The translations under genes were made by a program, and so were the position numbers. The notes beneath the pieces were generated by a model. That model searched no databases. It saw only the letters and a list, made by a program, of their open reading frames with translations, and was not told the origin of the DNA. Positions 48,968-59,695 of a DNA stretch of 64,000 nucleotides are shown in pieces. How positions within the stretch are numbered: the first letter of the stretch is position 1; each line of letters begins with the position of its first letter. The DNA comes from Lottia gigantea (lineage: Eukaryota > Mollusca > Gastropoda > Lottiidae): assembly GCF_000327385.1 (NCBI RefSeq), contig NW_008708458.1:1989401-2053400 (forward strand), written 5' to 3'.

Positions 48968-51900
48968 TTATTTTTGTTTCCTATTTTGATTCACGATAGT
49001 AACAAACAGTCTGAAGGTATCCATGAAACCTTTCCTAGGGCCATCATTAGGAGCCTGGACACCTACAGTATACAGAGAACGAGTTGATTCGAACTCATTT
49101 AAACTCATCTGTTTAAGAACCTGACTTGGAGAGACAGCATTCGGCAAATCCTGGAATATAATAAGAATCGAAATAACAAGACGGATCATGTGCAATCTGA
49201 AAGGCGGACTTATCTCGTAATTTGTATGCTAAAATTGACATTTGTAGAGGTATAACGCTTTTCCGCCATCCATACTGCAAAGGGAAAAAATATATATATC
49301 CATATCTTACATAACAAACATCTTCCAAAGGTATTGGCAATGCTCTGATATTCCGTATCCATTTTCTCCACACACGGAGCTAAGGTTTATTGTACCTTCT
49401 CATGTTTCTAAAGTCGTTCAAATGTAGGAAGAAATCGGATGCTGTTAACGTTATGCCGTCTTTAAAAAACGAAACCTGCCCCTAATTCCCTTAAACCGTA
49501 AATAATTATTGTTCAGTAAAAAAGGCTTTCTTAAGTACCAATACCTGATGTCTAACCTTTCAGAAAGATGTTTTTCCTACCTGTTTTGTAGCGACGAGTA
49601 TCAAGGGAATACCGTTAGTACTCTCATACTGTAGAAACTTATGAAGTTCCCTTCTAGCCTCGTTAAACCGTGAAGGTAAACTTGAATCTACACAGTAACA
49701 AATCAGGTCTAAATTCATCGTAAAGCCCCTGAAATCTTTCCAGTATTCTCGACAATTCGGCGAACCTCCAACTGAAATATAATAACACGACAAGATAATT
49801 AACTAAGAAACTAAAATGAAATCGATCACCTGTTTTAATGATGGAAAATGACTAGTTATTAAATAAATGAGTTTCTTGTACCAATTCGAAGCAACCCCTT
49901 ATAAAATTGTCTTATTGATGCCCTAGCACGTCGTATAGCTTCTGCAAATCATCGTAAATCAATCGGAAATCTTCGTACTGCAATGATCATCCTTTGTACT
50001 GAAATCGTCAATCATCGAACTTTGAACGTTAATCTTCGTAATTCAATCTTCGATGTTAAATCGCCAAATCTTCGTAATTTAATCGCCAATCTTTGCACTG
50101 CAATCGTCATCCTTTGTACTGCAATCTTCGAACTTCAGCCAACAACCATTTAGCTTCAATAGCCAATAATCTACTGTAATCACCAAACTTCGTACTGCAA
50201 TCGTCATTCTTCGTACTTCAGTCAACAAACATTTAGCTCCAATCTTCAATATTCTTTGTATTGCAATCGCCAATCATTGCAGTGCGTTCTTCGAACGCAC
50301 TGCATTGTTTTGCAAATGACTATTTTTTTTTTTTTTTTTTTTTTTTTTGTCTACTTCTGGTCACGCTCCCCAGCCAAAACTGCACATGTCACACATTGTT
50401 TGACACTATTATTTCTTATACTTTGCGTGTCGCTACTGTTTAAATGTAAAATGACGCATTTTCTTCCAACCGGAAATGACGTATGACGTTAACCATTCAT
50501 TACGTATTTCGAATTACTGCTCTAATTCTGCATCTATTTTGACCGTAACTTCTTTTATAAAATTTCAGATTTTGACTTTTGTCGCTGACTTTTTTTGTTT
50601 TAATTTTAGCGTTTTTTTCAACTTCTACAATTTTATATCAATCGATCTAAAAATTTAATAGTAGATAAGCATTATGATTCCTGACAAAAAACTATTTTCA
50701 AAATTTCGATATCACTTCCGGTTTTGACGTCATTCGCCTCTAAACTTGAAATTTCAACTTCCGGAATTTTGTAGGTATTTGAAAAATTCTTTTTGAAATT
50801 AGTTAAAATTATCCCTATAACAATTTTGGAATGAAAAAATTTGAACCGGAAGTAACGTGTCAGACGCCATCTTGATGTGACCAATTTTTGTAAAAATCGA
50901 TATTAAGCTTCAGGGGTAAATCTGATTTGTGTGATTTTGGTGTCTAAAGAATCTGCAATCGATTGCTAACAAAACTTAGGAAGCCGATTTTTGAATTTTG
51001 GATTTGTATTTTTTTTATTTTCGGTTTTATGTTTTCAGTAATTGTCAAAAATATTAAGGCTCATATCTAGTGACTTTGACCTTTGGTGACCTTGTGACTT
51101 GAACAAAAGTTGTTGCCCCTTACGAGATATATCCGTTGATATCCTCACTTTTGTTGTGCATCGTTAACTTCCGGTTCTGCAGCCATTGGAAAATCACGAT
51201 TTTTAACTTTGAAGAACTCTGTCACGTGACCTAATTAACATACGACAAAAATTCTTATATATTCTTTGAGTGCATAAAATCTCCTTTTTGGCGATATATC
51301 ACATTTGATATTTTGATCAAAATTGCGCGTTTTAAAAATCGAAAATTTTGTACTGACTTCTATAGTAACTGTGCGTAAAATCATGGTGTCTATAATTTAC
51401 CGACAGTCACCGTTGCCCTAAAAAAAGGTTTAACTACGAATATCTCATGATCTAATGATTGTAAAGAGTTGAAATTTTGAACATTATTTAACAATGTACA
51501 CACCACCACAGACAAAACTTAAAATTTTTGAAGTGGGCGTGGCACATCCGGTGTGCATTTACCTTTACCTGAAATATTTGCAATTGTTATAACTCTCATA
51601 GTTTTCAATTATCATCCTAGAAATTTTGCATGAAAATAGATCACTGCTTAGGACAATTTGTGATAAGATTACAGTTGTTTGCATTCTTTACTTTAAAAAA
51701 GGGAATAGGTTTAACAATTTTATAAATTTTCATTTTTGATCTTTAGCATGAATGACCTTGACCTTTGCATGGTCAAAGGTCATTGGCTAAGGAGGACCAT
51801 TCTTACTTTGATCTTTGATGTCCGATATATACTTCCGGTTTTGCAGACGTCCAAAACAGCAATTTTCGAAACTTCAAAGGCTCATATTACTTTTATTTGA

Positions 51901-54744
51901 CATTTGTTGACCTTTTGACCTGAACAAAAGTTGTTGCCCCTTACGAGATATATCCGATAATATCTTCACTTTTGTTGTGCATTGTTAACTTCCGGTTCTA
52001 CAGCAATTTGAAAATCGCGATTTTTAACTTTGAAGAGCTCTGTCACGTGTCCTAAATAACATATAACAAAATTTCTTATATATTCTTAGAGTGCAAGTCT
52101 TCCGGTTTTACAGACGTCCGAAAACAGCAATTTTCGAAACTTCAAAGGCTCATATTACTTTTATTTAACCTTTGTTGACCTTTTGACCTGAACAAAGGTT
52201 GTTGCCCATTACGAGATATATCCGATAATATTTTCACTTTTGTCGTGCTCCGTTAACTTCCGGTTCTACAGCCAATTGAAAATCGCGATTTTTACCTTAA
52301 AAAGGTCTATCACGTGACCTAATTTACATCAGCGAAAATTTATCTTTTGTCCTTATTACACGCAATCTATTCTTTCAAATGATATATAACACTTGGTATT
52401 TTGATTAAAATTGAATTTGAAAATTTTGTATTATATTCTATGGTAACTTTGCGTAATTTTAACGGTTTCTATAATCCACCGACAGTCACCGTTGCCTTAA
52501 AAAAACTTTTAACTACGAATATCTCATAATCTAATGATTGTAAACACTTGAAATTTTGAACATTATTTGACATTGTACACATTATTACAGACAACACAAA
52601 AGTTTTGCAGTGGGCGTGGCAAATCCGGGTTACTTTTACCTTTACCATAAATAATTCAAATTGTTATATCTCGAAAAGTTTGCATTTTTCACCATCGAAA
52701 TTTTACAAAAAATTAAAGCACTATTTGGGACAATATCTGATAGAGTTACATTTTGTTTAGGCCTTTTACTTTAAAAAAGGGAATAGGATTTTTAACTTTA
52801 CAGCTATTTGAAAATTCGACTTTTTACTACCGAATGTTAACACCTTTTAGTACCAAATGGTATCAAATTCATGCGTCTTTTCACTACCGAACGGTAAACG
52901 GTTTAAACGATTTTTTCTACTATTGAACGTTTACATGCTTTTCTTTCCGGTAAGAAATCCCATTGTGACTTTAAAATGCAACGTTTTATCGATGTATCAG
53001 GTTGGATGCGCACTGCTTCGGTACCGTTATAACGGTTCTAGTTGTTCTTCAGTTGTCAATCGTCAATCTTCAATCATTGTACTTCAACGTCAAATCGTCA
53101 ATCTTCGTAATTTAATCGCCATTCTTCGTAATTCAAACATCAGTCTTCGATCTTCAAACGTCAATATTCGCCAGTCTCTTAAAATTAGCCGTAAAGTTTT
53201 ATACTCCAATCCTATTTCAATCATCAATTTTTGGTCTTACGTCTACAAAGGTCGGACTCAAAGCATTCACATTTTTTCAATTTTTTGTTAGCGAAACCTT
53301 GAGCGTCTTTCTGGATCGTTTTCTTTTGTATTAATGTAATTTATTGTGATAATATGAAATTATTATATTGTTAAGTTTGTTAAAAAACGTTCGAATCTTG
53401 GATCTTAACCTCAGCACAAAATCAGTTGTCTTGAAGAGGATTTCTTATATAAAACACCTGTTGATTGCATTCAAATAGTTCAACCTTAAGGTTCAACATA
53501 TCGTTTATAAAATATCCAAATATTGGATCTTGACCGATCATTTCCAAATCAGTTAACCTGATCAATATCCAAAACACTTGTCGATTGCATTCAAAAGGTT
53601 TAAAATAACCTAAAGGTTTAACATAATTATCTTTTATAAAATATCCAAATATTGGATCTTAACCGATCATTTACAAATCAGTTGACCTGATGAGGATTTC
53701 ATATTCAAAACACCTGTCGATGGCATTCAAATAGTTTAAAATAGTCTTACCGTCCCACATATCGAGAGAAACTTCCCCCAGTTTTACAGTATTCACATAA
53801 AATCCAATAGTTGTTTCTTCTGTTGACCCTAATCTTCTTCGACCCTTACAAAAACATCGGGAGAAGCGTGTCTTGCCGGAACCATCTAACCCTATTATCA
53901 ATATCTTTCTTTTCTCCGACTTTGTCTGAAATAACATGGGATATAAAGATTTTAGAAGGTAGAGTGGCCCAAATCAATATCATTATCAAAGACTTGATAG
54001 AGTCCACATATTGACGTAAAAAATAACTGTCAGAGATCAGAAGGAACAAGCTGACCAAATTTCATCAATGGCAACTAACCTCAAAATAATTTACCGACGT
54101 TTGTTATTTATACCTTTGAGAGGATAGATAGAGGCAGAAAATTTGCCGACCTCCACCGATATAACTTTGAGAGGACAGATACAGGCAGAAATTTTGCCGA
54201 CCTCGATCAATAATAACTTTGAGAGGACAGATAGAGGCAGAAAGTTTCTGACTGACTTCCGTGTATTATAACTATAATTAGATCAGATACGGAGGTACAT
54301 TTCATAAGCGACGTTTAGAGGTACAGATTACAGGACAATAGGCTATTATGGTATAATTTTCTTGGGTGCGTACATAACATTTCACCATTGGCATCATCAG
54401 GTGAAATAATGATACTGATAATGTAAATTGTTAAAACGTTTTGTACCATAAAACCCAATACCATAATATTGTGTTCCGAAAATAAGAGAATCATAGGAGA
54501 GATTCGTCAAAATCCAGATATCAAGCTATAGAAAAACAGTAAGTTTCATGTTAAGAGCTAAGGCTGAGGTTGAGGGCCAAGACTGACTTACCGATGGTTG
54601 AAGCCTTTCAAAATATTCATCATCACCATTATCATAATAGACATATCTCCAGGCTCGGTACAGACTATATCCTACAGCAATGCCTGCTACCCCAGTGATA
54701 ATGTACGTCATGTTCTCCTTAATGTTCTCAGCAAACGAGTCCAT
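48968..54744 (-). CDS. Membrane-anchored ARF-like GTPase, ARL9/ARL10 type (copy 2)
   Basis: Exons 54744-54592, 53925-53751, 49771-49581 and 49150-48968, with the same phases (0, 1, 0) as copy 1, give 233 residues. Residues 12-29 form one membrane helix (MTYIITGVAGIAVGYSLY), followed by a G domain: P-loop GLDGSGKT (63-70), switch I ETTIGFY (Thr90 kept), G3 WDVGGS (108-113), CVDSS, ARRELHKFLQ, and TKQD (171-174). WDVGGSPNCREYWKDF strongly recalls the GGSQNLRFYWKEF region of human ARL10, which I recall from the family. Ser113 replaces the catalytic Gln, as in ARL9/10. The cellular role of that subfamily is poorly known; membrane tethering by TM rather than acyl chain is inferred. Intron 2 (3979 bp) is swollen by nested repeats. 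The start at 54744 aligns best with copy 1, although an upstream in-frame Met exists. No normal 3' UTR is visible. Confidence 0.88.
49930..50277. repeat. Degenerate 21-bp minisatellite, left flank of intron-2 element
   Basis: Units like AATCGTCATCCTTTGTACTGC and AATCTTCGTAATTTAATCGCC recur. The same repeat resumes at about 53050-53170, on the far side of the 2.7-kb element, so the element appears to have split one array. Confidence 0.75.
50278..50304. repeat. Perfect 12-bp-stem hairpin
   Basis: TGCAGTGCGTTC, a 3-base loop TTC, then GAACGCACTGCA. It lies at the left junction between the minisatellite and the intron-2 element, 18 bases before a 26-base T run (50323-50348). Confidence 0.8.
50305..53045. 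mobile_element. Unclassified 2.7-kb repeat-built element in GTPase copy 2 intron 2
   Basis: It begins with a run of 26 T. A module of about 250 bp occurs three times (about 51045-51275, 51845-52090 and 52100-52345), each with GTTGTTGCCCCTTACGAGAT or a near variant, TATATCCG, GTTAACTTCCGGTTCT and TCACGTGACCTAA. A downstream module occurs twice (about 51276-51715 and 52350-52790), sharing TACGAATATCTCAT, GAAATTTTGAACATTATTT, AGTGGGCGTGGC and CTTTAAAAAAGGGAATAGG. There is no transposase or RT reading frame. The same minisatellite flanks both sides. Confidence 0.6.
53046..53175. repeat. Right remnant of the split minisatellite
   Basis: CAATCGTCAATCTTCAATCA and AATCTTCGTAATTTAATCGC units match the array at 49930-50277. 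Confidence 0.7.
53390..53752. repeat. Three tandem copies of a 120-135-bp repeat ending at a splice donor
   Basis: Blocks containing CAAATATTGGATCTTGACCG, TTTCCAAATCAGTT and AACACCTGTCGATTGCATTC recur about every 120-135 bases (CACCTGTTGATTG at 53456, CACTTGTCGATTG at 53575, CACCTGTCGATGG at 53711). The rightmost copy runs into the exon 2 donor of GTPase copy 2 (GT at 53750-53749). Confidence 0.75.
54110..54262. repeat. Three tandem copies of a 53-bp repeat in GTPase copy 2 intron 1
   Basis: TTTGAGAGGACAGATAGAGG with TTTGCCGACCTC repeats at about 54115, 54164 and 54218. Confidence 0.75.
54316..54480. mobile_element. Foldback element, family C (copy C2)
   Basis: Outer arms ATTATGGTATAATTTTCTTG and its inverse (CCCAATACCATAAT), and an inner TTTCACC / CATCAGGTGAAAT region followed by GTAAATTGTTAAAACGTTTT. 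The inner phrase matches the element at 56413-56690 (CACCTGATGATGACAATGTA and GATTGTTGAAACGTTGTG). It lies in intron 1 of GTPase copy 2. Confidence 0.6.
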
Positions 54745-55079
54745 TTGCCACTTTCTGAATACCAGTATCCCGACGTTACTATAAGGCTTATTATGACGCA
54801 ACGTCATTGTATTATGCAATAACCTATCTATAGATTTGAAATTAATAACCTTTGGCGAAACCTGCGATATGAACATGATCTGGTTTTCGGGAAAGGGTGG
54901 GTCTGTAGGGAATGGATGAGCTACGTTATTTAAAGTTTACATTATTAAAAAAAACTTCTATGTCATTTCAAACGCCTACAAAATTGATGTCCCGAAATAC
55001 ACATTCCAAATGATAAAATCAACAAGATTTTAACATGATCAGTTAGTAACACACTGACATTGGTAAAATTTACTTTCAG

Positions 55080-56115
55080 CTGGTAACATCCACCAAATTG
55101 TTACATTCAACAGAATGTGGTAACACCCATCACCTGGTAGCATCCATCAGCTGTTATCATCCATCAGCTGGTATCATCCAACAGATGGTAACATCCATCA
55201 GCTGGTTGTAACATGCATCATCTGGTAACATCCATCAGCTGGTAACATCCACCAAATTGTAACATTCAACAGAATATGGTAACATCCATTGCTTGGTAAC
55301 ATCCATCAGCTGGTATCATCCAACAGATGATAACATCCATCAGGTGGTATCATCCAACAGATGGTAACATCCACCAGATTATAATATCCAACAGATGCTA
55401 ATATCCACTAGATGGTAATATTCACCAGACATTAATATCCACCAGATGATAATATCCATCAGATTGTAATATCCACCAGATGATAACATTGACCAGACAT
55501 TAATATCCACCAGGTGGTAATATCCACCAGGTGGTAATATTCACCAGATATTAATATCCACCAGATGGTAACATCCATCAGATTTTAATATCCATCATCT
55601 GGTAACATCCGCCAGATTTTAATATCAAACAGAAGGTAATATCCACCAAATGATAATATCCATCAGATTGTAATATCCAATATCTGGTAACATCCACCAG
55701 GTGGTAATATTCACCAGATATTAATATCCACCAGATGGTAATATCCAACAGATGATAACATCCACAGATTTTAATATCCAATAGCTGGTAACATCCACCA
55801 GATTTTAATATCCAACTGAAGGTAATATCCACCAGATGATAACATCCACCAGATTTTAATATCAAATAGCTGGTAACATCCACCAGATTTTAATATCTAA
55901 CTGAAGGTAATATCCACCAGATGATAACATCCACCAGATTTTAATATCCAAATGAAGGTGATATCCACCAGATGATGATATCCATCAGATTGTAATATCC
56001 AGCAAAATTGTAATATCCAGAAGATTGTAATATTCAACATATAATAATACCCACTAGGTGATAATATTCGATAGATTGTAATATCCGTCAGATGGTAATT
56101 ATATCAAACATATGG
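55080..56115. repeat. 17-bp minisatellite, about 60 copies
   Basis: Units such as GGTAACATCCATCAGCT and GGTAATATCCACCAGAT repeat with period 17 and occasional slips. The left end has AGCT-type units and the right end AGAT/AGATT-type units. It lies about 340 bases upstream of the start codon of GTPase copy 2, within its likely promoter or 5' flank. Confidence 0.93.
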
Positions 56116-56412
56116 TAACATTCACCAGGTAAAAAAATTGTTTGCACCCCCAATTTCCATTTTAACAAATTCAAAAACAAATTTATTTGTATATTTTTAT
56201 TTTCCTTAAAAATATGTGTCGGAATGCACCAAATCAATTCAATTTTTCGAAAATTTTCTCTTAAATAAAAACCTCTTGAAACCTCCAAGAGAGACTTGCT
56301 ATGACGCCGCCGAGTTGCTGCATTTCGAGTCAGTCTGTCCCTATTTGTACCCCAAGTCTCGGGAGACTGGCGCAGCCCCTGAACGTGGAACACAATTAGT
56401 AATCAATAATCC

Positions 56413-56690
56413 TTTAGCGACATTGAAGGGAAGAGATCACATTAAATAACAGCACAATTTTAATGTATACTCCTTTGTTTTTTTTCAACAATCTACATTG
56501 TCGTAATTCAGGATTGATATTGATCAGTAATTAATTGTTGCTATTGTCTATTATTTATGTAGGCTATACTTCCTCATTTCACCTGATGATGACAATGTAG
56601 ATTGTTGAAACGTTGTGTGCAATAAAACTAAGGAGTACCTTAAAATTGTGCTCTGTTATTTAATGTGATTTCTATCCTTCAATGTCGCTA
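56413..56690. mobile_element. Foldback element, family C (copy C1), long inverted arms
   Basis: The left arm TTTAGCGACATTGAAGG...ATCACATTAAATAACAG...CACAATTTTAA pairs with the right arm over about 90 bases. ATTAGTAATCA occurs as an 11-bp direct repeat just outside (56395-56405 and 56691-56701), directly adjacent on the right and nine bases off on the left. There is no ORF. Long arms and a 9-11-bp duplication would fit a Mutator-like MITE, but this is tentative. Confidence 0.7.
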
Positions 56691-56827
56691 ATTAGTAATC
56701 AGAGACAGAGTGACTGAAAGTACGATATAACGCCCATAATTGTACGTCCGATATGACTCAAAACGAAATGCCGACGTGACAAAAACTGACATGTACGATT
56801 TGATTCATCCAGATTCATCCTAGACGT

Positions 56828-56945
56828 ACTTCCGGTACATTTGCGTCTGGATAACCAAGAAAAATCACCCCATTCAGAAAATTTTTATCACCTGTCTTTC
56901 TTGTTTTTTTCATAAAATGGCAGAATTAACGTATGTTATAACTCG
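56828..56945 (+). promoter_or_regulatory. Candidate promoter and 5' UTR exon with ETS motif
   Basis: ACTTCCGGTA at about 56829 is a strong ETS/GABP-type site, common near start sites of housekeeping genes. About 90 bases on, ATGGCAGAATTAACG (from 56917) runs to a strong donor CG|GTAAGTA at 56945. Joined to the acceptor at 58508, its frame stops after 13 codons (MAELTYVITRYEW), so it is better read as a 5' UTR exon with a short upstream ORF. Confidence 0.45.
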
Positions 56946-58128
56946 GTAAGTAAATATTTTAATGTATAGTCTTCGAGATACACAAGGAGTCATTGTTTAA
57001 AAGATATTAAGAGTATTGAATATGGCCTGTTTACAAGTACCGGCTGGGTACATGGAAAATCGGTGACGACATTTTGTCCTATGCTATAAATAGAAGCGAC
57101 TAGAATCCACCAGTAAAAAGGAAGAGATTACTGGCCTACTTTCCTATACAAAAACAACTGATGATGAAATTGTTTCATTTTGTATGCTTATGTCTGAGGA
57201 ATCGAGTTGGGATTCAGTGTGCCTTCTAAAACCTGTGATTTCTTGTACAATCATACAAACCCAGCTTTATATATTGGTATTAGGGTGTAAAAGTCAAGTG
57301 AATAGTTATAAGGAATTAACTGCCTGAGATTGATTGATCTTGAAGTCATTGAACTGAGATGAAATTTGTGGTGCCATATTGAATATATTAATTTCATTGA
57401 GGAGGTATTATTTATGAGAATATGTTCTATGGATGTGGAAATTATTTTGGATATCTTAAGACAACTGCTACCTCTGGTAAATTGCTTGTTTTCTTCAGGC
57501 CTGAAAGTTTTTCCTCCGTCTTCATTAGCCCACGTGGTGCAGAAAAGTAGGACGTAAAACTCCATTCATTTCATTTTTTGAAAGTTTGTCCCGATTCCTC
57601 TCCTGTACCTTGACCCCTTGTGTATTTGGCTTTATCTGTTTTCGTGGCTATTTGCACCTTAGCGTAAGTCAGTAGAAGTTATAAATGTTGGTATACAAAT
57701 ACCGTCGATTTCCACCATTCCAATTTTCAGGAATTTTTCTATGGTTCAATGATCATGCATTTGCATTTAGCTTATATTTGATTGCCAAACTATTTACATA
57801 CAGTCCCAGTATAATATATGCTGGTACCGTACCTTTATTCTATTCATAAGATAGATTAAATGATATGCGTGAATAGATCATATTGTTTGGATTAAATTGA
57901 TACACCGGTAGCTTAAATTGTCAAAACCAGTCTTTTTGAGGATAGGCACAATTACTTAAAAAATGTTCTTTAATCAATTTGGATATATATATCCTTAGAT
58001 TGTAAACTTACTGATAAAAAATGATGAATCTGGTTATCATGCGAGCGCTTTTAAATAGTGATAAGCTTATATTGTAGATGAAGATACATGTTTGCTATAT
58101 CATTAGCTGTGATTGCAACAAAGGTGTA

Positions 58129-58395
58129 TTAAAGGGACAAGATGGCCATTTTTCTTGACCAATCATACTTTAGTCTCAGAAACTGGAATTTTTTAGCTGA
58201 GCTAATAAGTAATAGTGTTCACAGCTGACCTTCGAAATTTGAGACTATCCCAGAATTATCTGCGTTTGAATGTTAAAATGTTTAAATGACGACTCATCTT
58301 TTTAAGATTTTCATATATTTCTAGTACTTCTGAAGACTATTTAGATGTATTCAAGACTCAAATCAACCCCCCAAAATGACACACCTGTTCCCTAA
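58129..58395 (+). mobile_element. Family B TTAA-type MITE-like element
   Basis: Starts TTAAAGGGACAAGATGGCC and ends CACACCTGTTCCCTAA. It shares TTAGTCTCAGAAACTGGAAT, AATTATCTGCGTTTGAATGT and CTAGTACTTCTGAAGACTAT with the copies at 29678 and 42867. Confidence 0.75.
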
Positions 58396-58508
58396 GTCAT
58401 ATGCTGGTAGCATATTTGTGTTAATTATTCACACTGTGGTTACTAATACGAAGTTATAATATGAGCCAAGTACTATGATATTAATGACATTTTTGTTTAT
58501 CATTGCAG

Positions 58509-58750
58509 ATATGAGTGGTAAAGAGGTTGAAAGTTGTGTGGCGAATCTACAACAATGACCGATAAAAATGTTTTAAAAGGCTCTTATCGTAATGAAGAAG
58601 TAGATCTACACCTATTTCCTAAAGATCCTGCAGACTGTCATTCTCAAGGTTATAGATCCTTCAAAATAGGTCATTATAACGAATCCAGTGAAATCAGAGA
58701 GCGCAGGGATTCTATTAAACTTCTTGAAAAAACTCTCAAGTCTGTATCAG
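58509..58750 (+). CDS. 5' coding exon of an unrecognised gene
   Basis: The acceptor CATTGCAG ends at 58508 and the donor CAG|GTGAGA is at 58750. The likely start is the ATG at 58555; the exon codes 65 residues and ends in phase 1 (MTDKNVLKGSYRNEEVDLHL, then FPKDPADCHSQGYRSFKIGH, ending KLLEKTLKSVSG). It is charged, with a probable short helix at the end and no signal peptide. I do not recognise the family. An upstream ATG at 58511 opens a 15-codon ORF whose TGA (58556-58558) overlaps the main ATG as ATGA. Later exons are not certain: 62002-62081 has an acceptor, a donor and an open frame (LMSSHHSNHLTQNNTHNF), but needs a different phase, so at least one more exon would lie between. Confidence 0.5.
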
Positions 58751-58808
58751 GTGAGAAGCTTATAATTTATTTTGTTGAAGGTTTAGATAAAGGCAGATTA
58801 TAGATTGG

Positions 58809-59100
58809 TAATGTAAGGGGGTTTTCCAAACTCTCTGTATTGATTAGGAACACTGTTAGAATTGTTTTAAACTTTCTAATTGTGAGTCAGATTTCTGCTG
58901 TTCTTGGAATTGCACTAAAATATCACTATCACATAATTACAAATCAATGTCTAAAAGGACTGTTGCAATAGCGAACCTATAGTTTTAGTTGCATTTTAGG
59001 AACTAGAGACGACCGACAAAAAATTTGAGATAACTTTTAAATCGATGCTATAAGTCTCCCCGATACATATGGAAAATTAAAAATCTCTTTCCAGTCCCTT
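58809..59100. mobile_element. Family A MITE-like element (copy A4)
   Basis: GTAATGTAAGGGGGTTTTCC at the left and GCTATAAGTCTCCCCGATAC plus AAAATCTCTTTCCAGTCCC at the right are inverted ends of family A; the body has TTGGAATTGCACTAAAATA and its partial inverse. A partial copy lies at 59585-59690 (AAGTGGAATTGCAAGAACTG to TAGAAAACCTCTTCACAATC). Confidence 0.6.
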
Positions 59101-59695
59101 TAATCTGAAGGGTTGGAATTTAAACTAGCTACTAGAGATTATCTGATATCAAAGGTATTCGTTCAACAAAAGACATGTTTGTTACGGACTGATCTAAAAT
59201 ATGATCCCAGGGCAGTGAAAAAGCAAGATTGATTTCAGGAAATGGCAGTGCTCCAAAGATTGCTTTAATGCACCCTTTGTGGAGAGGCCAAATAGGTTCA
59301 TTCTTTGTTCTTGAGTTAAAAAGTTCTTAGTAGTGTAAATATCACTTCATAATAGTATATTGTTGACTTGTATCATTTGAAGGAAGTTTCTCAACAAGTT
59401 AAGACAATATATTAAAGTAAAAGGTTTTATTATGAATGTATGTCATAAAAGCTGTTTGTAAACACATTCACTGGTCTACTATTTACAACTACATGTTCCA
59501 GTCATATTTAACAATTTGAATTATGATATAACAATTAATAGACTATAGGTTTATATTCAAGAAACTTTTGTTTAAGAAAATTTTCATTATGAAACACTTA
59601 GTTTAAAAAGTGGAATTGCAAGAACTGTCTCAAAATTGGAATTGTGTTGATGCACATTAGAAGTTTAGAAAACCTCTTCACAATCCTTATATTAA

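Noticed and set aside
52857-53291. 144-codon plus-strand ORF
   Set aside because: It spans the end of the repeat element and the minisatellite and is antisense to the GTPase intron; the Asn/Ser/Ile repeats come from the minisatellite.
56088-56393. 101-codon minus-strand ORF
   Set aside because: Begins in unique sequence and ends in the 17-bp minisatellite; no recognised content.
57251-57565. 104-codon minus-strand ORF
   Set aside because: No domain recognised and it lies in the likely first intron of the gene starting near 56830.
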